DNA from: Phycisphaeraceae bacterium
Lineage (GTDB): Bacteria; Planctomycetota; Phycisphaerae; Phycisphaerales; UBA1924
Direction: 5' to 3'
DNA: 64,000 nucleotides
Assembly (NCBI GenBank): GCA_015200025.1
Contig: CP054186.1
Coordinates: 2,306,001-2,370,000, forward strand
A program made the translations under genes and the position numbers. Under the pieces are notes generated by a model that had not been told where the DNA came from, did no database searches, and saw only the letters and a list, made by a program, of their open reading frames with translations. Position 1 is the first letter of the stretch; each line of letters starts with the position of its first letter. Below, piece by piece: positions 17,484 to 26,641 of the stretch.

Positions 17484-19003
17484 GACGGGGTTCCCGGGGC
17501 TGTGGCGGCGGTGGAAACCGGCGTCCAGCGGTTGCCGTCGCGTCGGACGCGGCGGTACACCGTGTCGCGCTCGACGGGCTCGAATCCGGCCTCGCGGATG
17601 GCCTTGCGGAGGGTCCAGACGTCGACCTCCTGGTGCGTGGAGGCTCCGCCCACGTGGGTGATGTCGTACCAGACGACAGTCCCGTCGAGGTCGTCGGCCC
17701 CGTGCTGGAGCATCAGCTGCGCCATCGGGAGGGTCTGCATGATCCAGAACGCCTTGACGTGGGGGACGTTGTCGAGCATGAGGCGGCAGACGGCGACCGT
17801 GCGCAGGTTCTCGAGCCCGCCGGGCCCGGGGAGGTGTTCGAGTTCCGACCCGTCGGGGATGAACGGCAGCGGGATGATGGTCTGGTAGTACCCGTGCTCG
17901 ACGGCGTCCCCGTGGGTGAAGGCGACGTGCTCGGGCAGGGGCGTGCCGGGTCGGGTCAGGGTGATCGCCGGCGCGGCGTGCTCGTCGCCGCGGTACCCCA
18001 GGTGCCCTCCCTCGGAGGTGGCCAGGTCGTCGTCGCCGTGGTCCGAGCGGTCCGTCGGTACGCTCGGCCTCGATGAAGGAAGGTGGCTGGGGCGATCGCC
18101 GGCGTTCAGCGGCGTAGCGACACCCCGGTATCCGAGCCTCGCGAGGGCTTGGTCCTGCGCCCGCCGGAGCATGTCCATGTGGACGAGGCGGTCCCCCGGG
18201 TTCTCGACGTGCCCGTAGAGCATCGTGGCGTTGGTGTTGAGGCCCAGCTCGTGCGCGATGGTGTGCACGTCGAGCCAGACGTCCGACCGGATCTTGCCCT
18301 TGAAGGCTTCGTCGTGGACCCGGTCGTCGAAGACCTCGGCCCCGCCCCCGGGCAGGCTGCCCAGGCCCGCTTTTTTCAGCTCGGTGAGGACCCACCGGAT
18401 GCCCTCGCGGCGGAGACGCCGGCCCTCCTCGCCGGGGACGTTCGCGCCCTTGTAGACCTTCGCGATGCGGGCGAGGTGGACGATCTCGACGGCGGTGAAG
18501 GCCTTGACGTGCAGGTCGCTGCCCATTGAGCGGGCGGTCTCGCGGATCGTCGCGACCAGCTCGGGGTAGTACGACCAGGGGAGGTAGGGGTGCAGCCCGC
18601 CGACGCTGTGCATCTCGGTCGCCCCGCCCTCGACGGCCTTGCGGACCTCCTCGCGGATGTACGCCGTGTCGCGGGTGTAGGCCTTGGGGTCGTCCTTCTT
18701 GGCGTAGAACTCGCAGAACTTGCAGGAGAGGGCGCAGACGTTCGAGTAGTTCAGGTGTCGGTTGATGTTGTAGTACCCGGCGTTCCCGTGCAGACGCCGG
18801 CGGACCGCGTCGGCCATCTCGAGCACCGACCACAGGTCGGGCGTCGAGAGCAGCAGCGCCCCGTCCTCCAGGGTCAGCCGCTCGCCACGGTCCACCTTCT
18901 CACGGATCCCGTCGAGCCGGCGGTCGCGTCGGACCCCGCGCAGGGCCGGCGAGGTCGTCGGGGGCCGGTTCGGGCCGTCGAGGCGGGGAGGGGCAAGGGT
19001 CAC
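17477..19003 (-). CDS. mqnE: Aminofutalosine synthase (radical SAM, menaquinone biosynthesis) with a large insertion
   Basis: The radical SAM enzyme MqnE joins carboxyvinyl-oxybenzoate and SAM-derived adenosine in the futalosine pathway. The cluster-binding motif CALSCKFC lies in the N-terminal third, and GGATEMHSVGGLHP and the YGHVEN block are typical. The product is 508 residues, well above the usual length of about 380. Part of the excess is an insertion of about 85 residues, rich in Asp/Ser/Pro, encoded near 17905-18165 between RRAQDQ and GYYQTIIPL. The rest is an N-terminal extension. The start is GTG 19003, with TTGGAGG 8 bp upstream. No other mqn genes are visible here. Confidence 0.85.
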   Translation of the reverse strand: MTLAPPRLDGPNRPPTTSPALRGVRRDRRLDGIREKVDRGERLTLEDGALLLSTPDLWSVLEMADAVRRRLHGNAGYYNINRHLNYSNVCALSCKFCEFYAKKDDPKAYTRDTAYIREEVRKAVEGGATEMHSVGGLHPYLPWSYYPELVATIRETARSMGSDLHVKAFTAVEIVHLARIAKVYKGANVPGEEGRRLRREGIRWVLTELKKAGLGSLPGGGAEVFDDRVHDEAFKGKIRSDVWLDVHTIAHELGLNTNATMLYGHVENPGDRLVHMDMLRRAQDQALARLGYRGVATPLNAGDRPSHLPSSRPSVPTDRSDHGDDDLATSEGGHLGYRGDEHAAPAITLTRPGTPLPEHVAFTHGDAVEHGYYQTIIPLPFIPDGSELEHLPGPGGLENLRTVAVCRLMLDNVPHVKAFWIMQTLPMAQLMLQHGADDLDGTVVWYDITHVGGASTHQEVDVWTLRKAIREAGFEPVERDTVYRRVRRDGNRWTPVSTAATAPGTPSC

Positions 19004-19180
19004 GGGTGGGCCTCCAACTTTCAAGAATCTTTGAAAGATACGACCCCCCCGCCCGGGAGGCAACCGGGGCCCGACGTCTCGGGGCGGTGTCCTTTGCTTG
19101 GGGGGACGGGCTCCGCGGTGTAGGATGGACGAGGATTCGGGGGAGTGTCGTTGCCTATTTGTGTGTCCGAGGGGCCGAGC

Positions 19181-19756
19181 ATGACCACCATCCCATCCCA
19201 GCCGTGCACGCGAGGGATCAAGCCCGGGTGCGACGGCGTGACGGCACGGGGTCGGTTCCCGATGCTCGCCGACCTGATCGGGTACCTCGATTCGATCACG
19301 GCGAGGGCCGACCTGTCGGTTTTGTCCGACCTCCTCGCCAAGGTCCGGGTGACGCGGTCGCAGCTCGAGCCGGTCTGCTGCTTCGGCGTGCGCTCGTATA
19401 AGCGCAACACCATCGCGGAGTCTCCGTACTACGAGCTGCTCGCGTTGTGCTGGAAATCGGGGCATTGCACGCCGATCCACGACCACAAGGGCTCGTCGTG
19501 CGCCTTCCGCGTGGTGCACGGAACGGGGACGGAAATCCGGTACCGGATGACACCCTCGGGCCAGGTCTGCCCCGCGTCGGTGCACGAGATGCCCGAGGGG
19601 TACGTCTGCTCGGCGGAGGACGACGACATCCACCAGGTCGCTAACTTCCAGCCTCAGGGGCACGAGCTGGTCACGCTCCATATCTACTCGACCCCGATCG
19701 AGCGGATGTCGACGTACCCGGGCCTGACCTCGCCGGGCCCCGAGTGCGCGGGCTGA
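19181..19756 (+). CDS. Cysteine dioxygenase type I
   Basis: The 191-residue cupin oxidises cysteine to cysteine sulfinic acid. The iron site is visible in GHCTPIHDHKGS (first two His ligands), followed by the Cys of SSCAFRVVHG that forms the Cys-Tyr cofactor. The partner tyrosine lies in LHIYSTPIERM. The third His should be the one in HELVTLHIY. The ATG at 19181 has AGGGG upstream; an in-frame GTG at 19145 would add 12 residues. The enzyme would control cysteine levels and supply taurine-type or sulfite metabolism. Confidence 0.85.
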   Translation: MTTIPSQPCTRGIKPGCDGVTARGRFPMLADLIGYLDSITARADLSVLSDLLAKVRVTRSQLEPVCCFGVRSYKRNTIAESPYYELLALCWKSGHCTPIHDHKGSSCAFRVVHGTGTEIRYRMTPSGQVCPASVHEMPEGYVCSAEDDDIHQVANFQPQGHELVTLHIYSTPIERMSTYPGLTSPGPECAG

Positions 19757-19772
19757 GAGGGTCGTGATCGGT

Positions 19773-20885
19773 TCAGCGGGCGCCGGCGATCCGCTGGGCC
19801 TCGAGCGCGACCACGGCCGCGGCGGTGCGGTTCTCGACGCCCAGCGCGTGGTAGACGGCCTCGAGGTGTTTCTTCACGGTGAGCGAGCTCGACCCGAGGA
19901 TGATCCCGATCTCGGGATTGGACTTGCCTTGGGCGAGCCAGTGGAGCACCTCGGCCTGTCGCGGCGTGAGCCCCAGGCCCCGGAGCGGTTCGAGCGGGTC
20001 GGCCGGGCCCGCCTGAGCGAGGAAGCCCACGGAGAACTCGTCGGGCGTCGGGCGGATGGGCGCGACGTGGACGCTCATGGGCTGCCCGCGCAGGGTGTGC
20101 CAGAACGGCGTCGCGGGGGCGCCCCGGTCGCGGGACTTGAGCTCATCGGACCAGGCCTTGGGGATCCGGTCCAGCGGGACGCCGGGGCCAAGGGCGGCCC
20201 GCATCCGGCCCAGCGCGTGCCGGTCGGCCCGGAGCACCGCGCCTTCGCGGTCGCAGACCAGCCACGCGAACGTCTGCACCCGATGCAGCCGCCCGCGGAC
20301 GGGGATCGAACCCCCGTGACGGCGGGCGAGCGCGCCGGCCGCCGCGTCGAGGTGCCGGCCCAGGGCGTGGACCACGGCCACCTCCGCGTCGGTGAACTCG
20401 CGGTCCTCGGCACGGGCGAGCTCGATCCTGAAACTCAGGAGCCCGGGCGTCAGGTAGCGCAGGAGCCGGCGCACGCCCAACGGCCGCAGGACGTCCTGGA
20501 AGTACCCCGTGCGTTCCAGCTCGCTCGGCGTGATCATGCCGGTGACGCTCGCCGGGGCGTCGAGGTTGAGGCGGAGCCTGGCGGTGTAGACGGGGTCCTC
20601 GTGCGCGTGCCGGAGCGATTCGTCGGCGAACCGCCCCCAGTCGGACCGGTGCGGAGAGAACGAGAAACGCACGTTGGGCAGGAGGGTCGTCGCGAGCGAG
20701 ATGAGGGGCCAATCGCAGGGGACCAGACGCCCCAACGCCTCGTTGGCCGCCCCGCACATCGCGTCGAGGTCGTCCGCCTCATGCAGAGTCAGCGCCGCCA
20801 CGGTGAGTTGGTTCAAGGTCCCGATCGGCAGCACCGCGACGCTCCGGATGGCCCGGGGCGGCCCGACGTCACACCGCCGGGGCAA
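19773..20885 (-). CDS. LuxR-family transcriptional regulator
   Basis: The 370-residue protein ends in a LuxR helix-turn-helix (about residues 300-360) that begins LTPRQAEVLHWLAQGKSNPE. The N-terminal 200 residues may form a GAF-like sensor domain, and the middle (about 200-290) resembles a PAS-like or linker segment. No phosphoacceptor receiver domain is present, so it is not a classical response regulator. It converges on the cysteine dioxygenase gene, leaving 16 bp between the stops. The target genes and ligand are unknown. Confidence 0.8.
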   Translation of the reverse strand: MPRRCDVGPPRAIRSVAVLPIGTLNQLTVAALTLHEADDLDAMCGAANEALGRLVPCDWPLISLATTLLPNVRFSFSPHRSDWGRFADESLRHAHEDPVYTARLRLNLDAPASVTGMITPSELERTGYFQDVLRPLGVRRLLRYLTPGLLSFRIELARAEDREFTDAEVAVVHALGRHLDAAAGALARRHGGSIPVRGRLHRVQTFAWLVCDREGAVLRADRHALGRMRAALGPGVPLDRIPKAWSDELKSRDRGAPATPFWHTLRGQPMSVHVAPIRPTPDEFSVGFLAQAGPADPLEPLRGLGLTPRQAEVLHWLAQGKSNPEIGIILGSSSLTVKKHLEAVYHALGVENRTAAAVVALEAQRIAGAR

Positions 20886-21048
20886 TCACCCGCCTTGACA
20901 GCCTACACCCTGATTCGCACCGTGCCAGCGGTCGGATCGTTCGGGCCGGGGATTGTGCGGCGCGCTCGGGGCCCGCGGCACGATCGGCCACGGGCCCCGG
21001 CGCTGCGGGCGGTTTCCGGACCCCACCCCGGGGCATCGGCTTGAGGTC

Positions 21049-21831
21049 TCAGGCCCGGCGGCGGCGGGTCGCCACGAACCCCGCCAGCGACGCGAGCGCC
21101 AACGCCCCGGGCGACGGGACGACCCGGAGCACCGACGCCGACAGGTCGCCGATCAGGACCGCCCGGTCTTCCTCGCCGGGGACGCCCCCGATCAAGGCGT
21201 AGAGCCCCAGCATCTCGCCGGCGCGGACGGTGTCGACCGGACCGTTGAGGTCGGGCCGGGAAAGCAGCGTCATATCGCCCAGCAGATCGGCGTTCCCCAG
21301 CGCGGCGGACAAGGCGTCGAAGAACTCGGGCGTGTCGAAGCCGTTGACCAGCGCGTCGACCAGTTCACTCTCCTGGAAAAACGGGAGGATCGAGTCGATC
21401 GCCAGCCCGTCGAAAGCGCCGAAGCGTCCCGCGATGACGAACGACCGATCGATGACCCGCTCGCCCGTGCCGTCGTCAACCACGGTCTCGAGCACGCCGA
21501 AGTACCCGTACCGGAGGTAATCGGCGAGGGAGGCCTCGGGGAAGACCTCGGTGTACTCGATGAGGTGGGGCGAACCGGACGATGAGAGCCCGTCGAGCTG
21601 CCCGCCGGTGGTCACGCCGTTGGTGCGCGTGCTGTAGAACGCACTCTGCCCGGCGAGCCGGTACGTGACGCCGTCGTCGGGCCCGAACCCGCCGGGGAAC
21701 GGCAGCGTGACGGTGATGGCGACGTGATCGTCGGACGCGGCGGCGGGCGCGGCGGCGAAACCGATCGACGCGGCGACGCACGCGGCGAGAACGACAGAGC
21801 GGCGAGAACGGACAGAACCAAGGCTCAGCAT
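21049..21831 (-). CDS. Secreted PEP-CTERM-type protein
   Basis: This 260-residue protein has a signal peptide (to about residue 33, APAAAS) and a C-terminal sorting tail (VVPSPGALALAS, then a short helix and TRRRRA). The body is acidic and unfamiliar, with DGVTYRLAG near the start. GGAG sits 8 bp upstream of the ATG at 21831. The C-terminal alanine after the Arg run is unusual among the paralogous tails here. Confidence 0.78.
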   Translation of the reverse strand: MLSLGSVRSRRSVVLAACVAASIGFAAAPAAASDDHVAITVTLPFPGGFGPDDGVTYRLAGQSAFYSTRTNGVTTGGQLDGLSSSGSPHLIEYTEVFPEASLADYLRYGYFGVLETVVDDGTGERVIDRSFVIAGRFGAFDGLAIDSILPFFQESELVDALVNGFDTPEFFDALSAALGNADLLGDMTLLSRPDLNGPVDTVRAGEMLGLYALIGGVPGEEDRAVLIGDLSASVLRVVPSPGALALASLAGFVATRRRRA

Positions 21832-22452
21832 GACGGAACTCCTCTCCCAAGGGTCGTGGACCGGCCCGGAACACACCGAGGGGCCGACACGGTGATTGTG
21901 GGGAAGGAAAGACGCGCGTCGATACGCCGATGGGCGTAGAGGGGTAGTTCGTCACCCGCGGGGTGGGTGAGGGGGGGCGCGGGTGAGCGAGAGCGGCATG
22001 CCCCTCTTCGGCCCATGATTCACTGAAGAGTGGATGCACCGCCGCGAGATCGAGCGGGCCCGCAGCGACAGGCGAACGAATCCGGCCGGCGCGTCTACCC
22101 CGGCCGGGCACCCTTCCGGACCTCTCTAGATCAGGATGGCCGAGGGAAACGCGAGTTATTGGACGTTGACTCGTGCAATGACCATCCCCCGGGTTCTGGG
22201 CGGGTATCGGCGCCCGGCGAGGTGCACGTACTTTGTTTGGATTCAGCGGCGAGAGAATACGTACAAACTATGAACAAACGAGTGAATGAGGTGTACCGGG
22301 TGTGAGGACTGGCCAAATTCCTCCGGTCTTTTCGTGAATCGGGTTGCAAAGCGCCAGTCCTGGGGCATGTTGAACGTGGGTCAGGCACGAGTCGTTCGTC
22401 CTGGAGCATCTCCGGTTTCGGGTCATCCTGTGAAAGTGTGAGGAGACTGTTT
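21832..22452. other. 621-bp intergenic region
   Basis: This region separates divergent secreted-protein genes and holds no gene that I can support. The part 22220-22320 is distinctly AT-richer (around TACAAACTATGAAC) and is the probable promoter region for the gene at 22453. The last 12 bp carry its AGGAGAC ribosome site. Confidence 0.5.
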
Positions 22453-23145
22453 ATGAAGAAGATTGTTGCTGGTCTTGTGGCTGTTGCCGGGCTTGCCTCC
22501 GGTGCGAGCGCTCAGAGCGCGTTCATGGACCTCAAGGTTTGGGACGGGTCCGCTTGGGTGAACGACGTCGCTGTCCTCCCGGGCACGGTCGTCCAGGCCG
22601 CCATGTTCATCGGCTTCAGCGAGGGCTACGGCCTCTCCGGCGCGGTGTACCAGATCCGCGGCTTCGGTGGCGTCGCCGGCGACGGCGTCGACATCGCCTC
22701 GGCCGGCCTCGGCCGCCAGGCTCCGTTCAACTTCGGCGCCGCGACCCAGGCGGTCTTCGGCGACGGGACCAACTGGCGCATCGACGCGTCCAGCGACGCG
22801 GCCAACAGCCGTAACGCCGGCATCGCGACCGCCCAGAACAGCCCCCCGAACCTCGGCGTCGGGTTCAACACCGACAACCCCGCCCTCGTCTACCGGTTCG
22901 ACATCGTCGTGTCCGCCGACGGCACGATCCGCTCGATCCAGCTCGAGGCTCCCCTGAGCGAGCTCAAGGGCGCGACCTCGACCGCCCCCGGCGTGATCGG
23001 CGTCTACACCTCCAACCAGGCCTCCCGCGGCACCAACTACTCTGACGTGACCACCGACGGCGCGACCATCCGCGTCGTCCCCACCCCCGGCGCTCTGGCC
23101 CTCCTGGGCCTCGGCGGGCTGGTCGCTGGCCGCCGCCGCCGCTAA
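22453..23145 (+). CDS. Secreted PEP-CTERM-type protein, family B copy 1
   Basis: The 230-residue protein has a signal peptide (ending GASAQ, about residue 21) and the tail VVPTPGALALLGLGGL plus AGRRRR. It shares LPGT..QAAMFIGFSEG, VYQIRGFGGVA, NPALVYRFDI and APLSELKG with the next gene, so the two are paralogues; the gene at 24674 is a more distant third member. AGGAGAC lies 5 bp before the ATG at 22453. A strong terminator follows. I infer an extracellular structural or matrix protein. Confidence 0.85.
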   Translation: MKKIVAGLVAVAGLASGASAQSAFMDLKVWDGSAWVNDVAVLPGTVVQAAMFIGFSEGYGLSGAVYQIRGFGGVAGDGVDIASAGLGRQAPFNFGAATQAVFGDGTNWRIDASSDAANSRNAGIATAQNSPPNLGVGFNTDNPALVYRFDIVVSADGTIRSIQLEAPLSELKGATSTAPGVIGVYTSNQASRGTNYSDVTTDGATIRVVPTPGALALLGLGGLVAGRRRR

Positions 23146-23204
23146 GTCTCAACCTCCTCCGGCTGACTCCCTGAGTCGTCCGGCAGGGTGATGACTGAAA
23201 ACCC

Positions 23205-23246
23205 AACCGCCCCAAGGCGAAATCCTTGGGGCGGTTGTCTTTTTTC
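23205..23246 (+). terminator. Strong terminator after the gene ending at 23145
   Basis: A 13-bp perfect stem (AACCGCCCCAAGG / CCTTGGGGCGGTT) with a 6-nt loop is followed by GTCTTTTTTC. Confidence 0.95.
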
Positions 23247-23458
23247 ACTCGCAACGATCGCGGCCGAACCGATCGCCAGAGCCCGAGATATGGAGAAGGT
23301 GGAATGCTCCCGAAGGGCGGGTTCCGATGTACCGCACCACACACAGACCCCGGCCCCGAGTTCGGCGTGGGAGGACGGGCGGGGATCGAGTATTCTGAAC
23401 GAACATGAGCGTGCGTCGGCGCCGAGCGCATGCCGCGCACCGGACGAGGGGCCATGCG

Positions 23459-24190
23459 ATGAGCACGAAGAACATGCGGAGCACGCGATGGCTGGTGGTC
23501 TTCTCGGTCGCGGGCCAGGCCGCCACGGTGAACGCTCAGAGCGCGTACATGGATCTAAGGGTCTGGGATTCGAGAGCCGGGCACGGGGAGGGAGCGTGGG
23601 TGGATGTGATCGACGTGCTCCCCGGCACGCGCGTCGAGGCGGCCATGCTCATCGGCTTCAGTGAGGGGTTTGGGCTCGCGGGCGCGGTGTACCAGATCCG
23701 CGGCTTCGGCGGCGTGGCGGCGGACCGCGTCGACATTTCATCGCACCGTTTCCTCGGGAGGCAAAACCGATTCATGTTCGGTCCCGCAACCCAAGCGGTT
23801 TACGGCGATGGCTCCGCCTGGCGCATCGACGCCGCGGGTGACGACGGGAACAGCCGCATTTTCGGCATCGCGACTACTCAGAACAGCCCGGCGAATGGCG
23901 GGGGGTTCGATGTCAGTAACCCCGCTCTCGTCTACCGGTTCGATATCATCGTGGCCGCCGACGGCACAAGCCGCACCATCGAGCTCGAAGCACCGCTGAG
24001 CGAGCTCAAAGGCACCACGCTCACGTCTCCCGGCGTCATCGGTGTTTATACCTCGTCGAACTCCGTACGGTCCGTCCACGTGAGCGACGTCAGCACCGAC
24101 GGCGCCACCATCCGCGTCGTCCCCTCTCCCGGCGCGCTGGCCCTCGTGGGCCTGGGCGGGCGGGTCGCTGGCCGTCGTCGTCGCCGATAA
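23459..24190 (+). CDS. Secreted PEP-CTERM-type protein, family B copy 2 (diverging)
   Basis: This 243-residue protein is the closest paralogue of the gene at 22453, with the same core blocks (AAMLIGFSEGFG, VYQIRGFGGVA, APLSELKGTT). It carries an extra SRAGHGEGA insertion near residue 40. The sorting helix holds an Arg where relatives have Leu (GGRVAGRRRRR), which breaks the hydrophobic stretch and may impair anchoring. Its ribosome site is weaker (GAGGGG) and several downstream ATGs are possible. The reading frame is intact, so I do not call it a pseudogene. Confidence 0.75.
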   Translation: MSTKNMRSTRWLVVFSVAGQAATVNAQSAYMDLRVWDSRAGHGEGAWVDVIDVLPGTRVEAAMLIGFSEGFGLAGAVYQIRGFGGVAADRVDISSHRFLGRQNRFMFGPATQAVYGDGSAWRIDAAGDDGNSRIFGIATTQNSPANGGGFDVSNPALVYRFDIIVAADGTSRTIELEAPLSELKGTTLTSPGVIGVYTSSNSVRSVHVSDVSTDGATIRVVPSPGALALVGLGGRVAGRRRRR

Positions 24191-24673
24191 GGCCGAGGCG
24201 GCAACCAACGCGGGGTCCGATCGACACTCTATGGACGGGCGGTGGTGACGCCCTGGAGCCGAGGCTGGCCGCCGGCCCGGTCGGCGGCCCCGAAGGAGCC
24301 GGTGCCGGTGCCTCGATGCGAGGCCCTGAGCACGTGTCCGAGGTCGTGGATCGAGGGACGAGGGGTGGTCAGGCCCCGGGGCGTGCCGAGATTCAGGGGC
24401 TCGGGCGTGCCCGGGACGACCCTGAGAGCGACGATCTGTGGAAAACTCGTGAGATCGACGCCCGAGAACCACAGTAATACCGAACATAACAGAAACGGAC
24501 GTGCGTAAACGGCGCCCGAGGAATGCCCAGATCGGGGTTCTGGTTGAAAAAAGTGACTCAGAGCAAAAAAGGGTTGCACAAACACGAAGTCGTGCTACAC
24601 TGACGCCCATAGGAACCACGGGTCCGGAGGAGGGCCCGCGAGTATCTGGAGCGATTTGAAGGGAGCAAGACTC
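24191..24673. other. 483-bp intergenic region with promoter
   Basis: No gene is supported here. The left 270 bp are GC-rich and featureless to me. The right part (24480-24605) is AT-richer and holds the promoter described separately. Confidence 0.5.
24574..24601 (+). promoter_or_regulatory. Sigma-70-type promoter candidate for the gene at 24674
   Basis: TTGCAC (24574-24579) and TACACT (24596-24601) are separated by 16 bp. Transcription would start near 24608, giving a leader of about 65 nt. The A-rich sequence just upstream (24541-24570) may act as an UP-like element. Confidence 0.6.
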
Positions 24674-25381
24674 ATGAAGACTGTGGTTACCGCTTTGGTT
24701 GCGGTTGCTGGCCTGGCCGCTGCGGCCAACGCTCAGCAGGTTCGCTCGGGCCTGGAAGTCCGCGTTTCCACGGATAACGGGGACACCTGGGCCGACAAGG
24801 TGAACGTCCTCCCGGGCAGCACGGTCCTCGTGGCGATCTTCGGTCGCTTCGAGAACGCGTACGGCCTGGGCGGGGCGACCTTCCGCATGCAGTCCGACAA
24901 CCGCGCCGACGGTGACGCGATGGCGTTCGGCGCCGGGACCGCGACCGGCCGCGCCGGCGTGTTCAACTTCGGCGCCGCGACGAACGCGATCTTCACCGAG
25001 GCGGGCGGCTTCCGCCTCGACGCCGCCAGCGACGCCGCCAACGCGGGTCGCAACGCCGGCGCCACGTTCCTGCAGCGTTCGCCCTCCGCCGCCGGCGTCG
25101 GGTTCGACCAGTCGAACCCCGCGATGGCGATGCTCTTCGTCTACACGGTCTCGGGCGCTGATAACGCCCTCCGCACGATCGACTTCTGGATCGACGAGCT
25201 CAAGGGTGCGAACGCGACCGCCCCCGGCGTGGTCTCGGTCTACACCTCGTCCACGTCGACCTCGTCCTTCCAGAACACCAACGTGTGGCTCGAAGGCGCT
25301 CAGATCAACGTCGTCCCCACCCCCGGCGCCCTGGCGCTCATGGGCATGGGCGGCCTGCTCGCCGGCCGTCGCCGCCGCTAA
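24674..25381 (+). CDS. Secreted PEP-CTERM-type protein, family B copy 3
   Basis: A 235-residue secreted protein with a signal peptide (ending ANAQ, about residue 20) and the tail VVPTPGALALMGMGGLLAGRRRR. Blocks such as NVLPGSTVLVAIFGRFE, FNFGAAT and IDELKGANATAPGV match the two upstream paralogues, but overall similarity is lower. GGGAG lies about 8 bp before the ATG at 24674. It has its own promoter and a strong terminator, so it is a single-gene unit. Confidence 0.85.
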   Translation: MKTVVTALVAVAGLAAAANAQQVRSGLEVRVSTDNGDTWADKVNVLPGSTVLVAIFGRFENAYGLGGATFRMQSDNRADGDAMAFGAGTATGRAGVFNFGAATNAIFTEAGGFRLDAASDAANAGRNAGATFLQRSPSAAGVGFDQSNPAMAMLFVYTVSGADNALRTIDFWIDELKGANATAPGVVSVYTSSTSTSSFQNTNVWLEGAQINVVPTPGALALMGMGGLLAGRRRR

Positions 25382-25460
25382 TCCCGGCCTGACGGTCCAC
25401 AACCTGGCTCGGTTCTCCTCACACAGACACCGGGCCGAGCCTTGTACTTGATGACCCAGC

Positions 25461-25496
25461 AACCCCCGCCCGCAAGGGCGGGGGTTGTTCTTTTTC
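25461..25496 (+). terminator. Terminator after the gene ending at 25381
   Basis: An 11-bp perfect stem (AACCCCCGCCC / GGGCGGGGGTT) with a GCAA tetraloop is followed by GTTCTTTTTC. Confidence 0.95.
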
Positions 25497-25642
25497 GCAT
25501 CCGAGGCCTCCCGTCGCACGCGACGCTGGATGGGCCCGGCGAACAACACCCGGCGGACGGTCAGCGGACGCGAGTGGCCCTCGAAGGTTCGGGGCCGCCG
25601 CCGTGAGCGGGGGGCGAGCGATGTGGGGTTCTCGGGCGAGGT

Positions 25643-26179
25643 TCAGTATCGGACGACGGAGTGGATCGGGACCCCGCCCGCGGGGACGGCGGCACGCCCG
25701 CGGAGGGCGGTCAGCTCGATGAGGACGCTCATGCCCACGACGGTGGCCTGGAGGCGTCGCATGAGGTCGAGGCAGGCCGCCAGGGTCCCGCCCGTGGCGA
25801 GCAGGTCGTCGACGATCAGGACGCGTTGCCCGGGGCGGATGGCGTCGGTGTGGAGCTCGAGGCGGTCCTTGCCATACTCGAGCGAATAGTCGGCGGAGAG
25901 GACCTCGCGCGGGAGCTTCCCGGGTTTACGGACGGGGATGAAGCCGGCGGAGAGGGCCTGCGCGATGGCGGTCCCGAAGATGAACCCGCGCGATTCGGCC
26001 CCGACGACGAGGTCGACGCCGATCCCGCGGAAGGGGTTGGCCATCAGTTCGACGCCCAGGGCGAGCCCGCGCGGGCTGGCGAGCAGGGGCGTGAAGTCCT
26101 TGAAGACGATCCCGGGCTTGGGGAAATCGGGGACGTCGAGGATCAATCGAGAGAGTGAGGTGACCGGGTTCTCGTCCAT
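25643..26179 (-). CDS. apt: Adenine phosphoribosyltransferase
   Basis: The 178-residue salvage enzyme makes AMP from adenine and PRPP. DFPKPGIVFKDFTPLL at the N-terminus, the VGAESRGFIFG block and the PRPP-binding VLIVDDLLATGGT motif are all present. The length is normal. The ATG at 26179 begins the conserved N-terminus; the frame stays open for a long way upstream, which I regard as a high-GC artefact. Confidence 0.95.
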   Translation of the reverse strand: MDENPVTSLSRLILDVPDFPKPGIVFKDFTPLLASPRGLALGVELMANPFRGIGVDLVVGAESRGFIFGTAIAQALSAGFIPVRKPGKLPREVLSADYSLEYGKDRLELHTDAIRPGQRVLIVDDLLATGGTLAACLDLMRRLQATVVGMSVLIELTALRGRAAVPAGGVPIHSVVRY

Positions 26180-26260
26180 GCGTGGAGCATACCGGGCGAT
26201 CGGCCGGACGCTGCCCGCGGTGGATCTCGCCCGGGCTCCCCTGGCGTCTACAGTTGGCGG

Positions 26261-26599
26261 ATGACCCCACCCGAGCCCCGGAGCCCGCGTCAGTCCAAGG
26301 GGCTCGAAGTGATCGAGCCGGTCGGCAAGCGCGTACTGATCCGCAAGGACGAGGACCGCAAGCAGACCAAAACGGGGATCCATCTCCCGGACAAGATCGA
26401 GATCCCGACGCTGACGGGGCGGGTGGTCTCGATCTCCGCACAGGTCGAGCGCGACAGCGACTACCCGATCCGGCAGTACGACCGCGTGTTGTTCAATCCC
26501 AAGCACGGCGTGCCGGTGGACTTCGAGGGGGATAACCGGCTGTACGTCATCCCGGTCGAGGACGTGGTCGCCGTGTTCCGGCGGAGCGAAGAGGCGTAG
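26261..26599 (+). CDS. GroES-like co-chaperonin
   Basis: A 112-residue Cpn10-type protein with an N-terminal extension of about 18 residues. VIEPVGKRVLIRKDE starts the fold, and TGRVVSISAQVE and the terminal YVIPVEDVVAVF match family positions. The mobile loop region (QTKTGIHLPDKIEIPTLTG) differs from classical GroES. No groEL is adjacent. The divergence raises the possibility of a specialised role. It lies divergently from apt and 42 bp upstream of aroA. Confidence 0.8.
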   Translation: MTPPEPRSPRQSKGLEVIEPVGKRVLIRKDEDRKQTKTGIHLPDKIEIPTLTGRVVSISAQVERDSDYPIRQYDRVLFNPKHGVPVDFEGDNRLYVIPVEDVVAVFRRSEEA

Positions 26600-26641
26600 G
26601 CCCGAGGCGTCGGCCCCGCGAGAAGGATCAGCGAGCACGGC

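Noticed and set aside
22222..22232. GTGCACGTACT shared with 31135-31145, both upstream of PEP-CTERM-type genes
   Set aside because: The two copies are in opposite orientation relative to their genes and differ in distance, and other paralogues lack them. An 11-bp match is weak evidence by itself.
23459..24190. Possible pseudogene status of family B copy 2
   Set aside because: The frame is intact from signal peptide to Arg tail. Only an Arg in the sorting helix and a weaker ribosome site argue against function.
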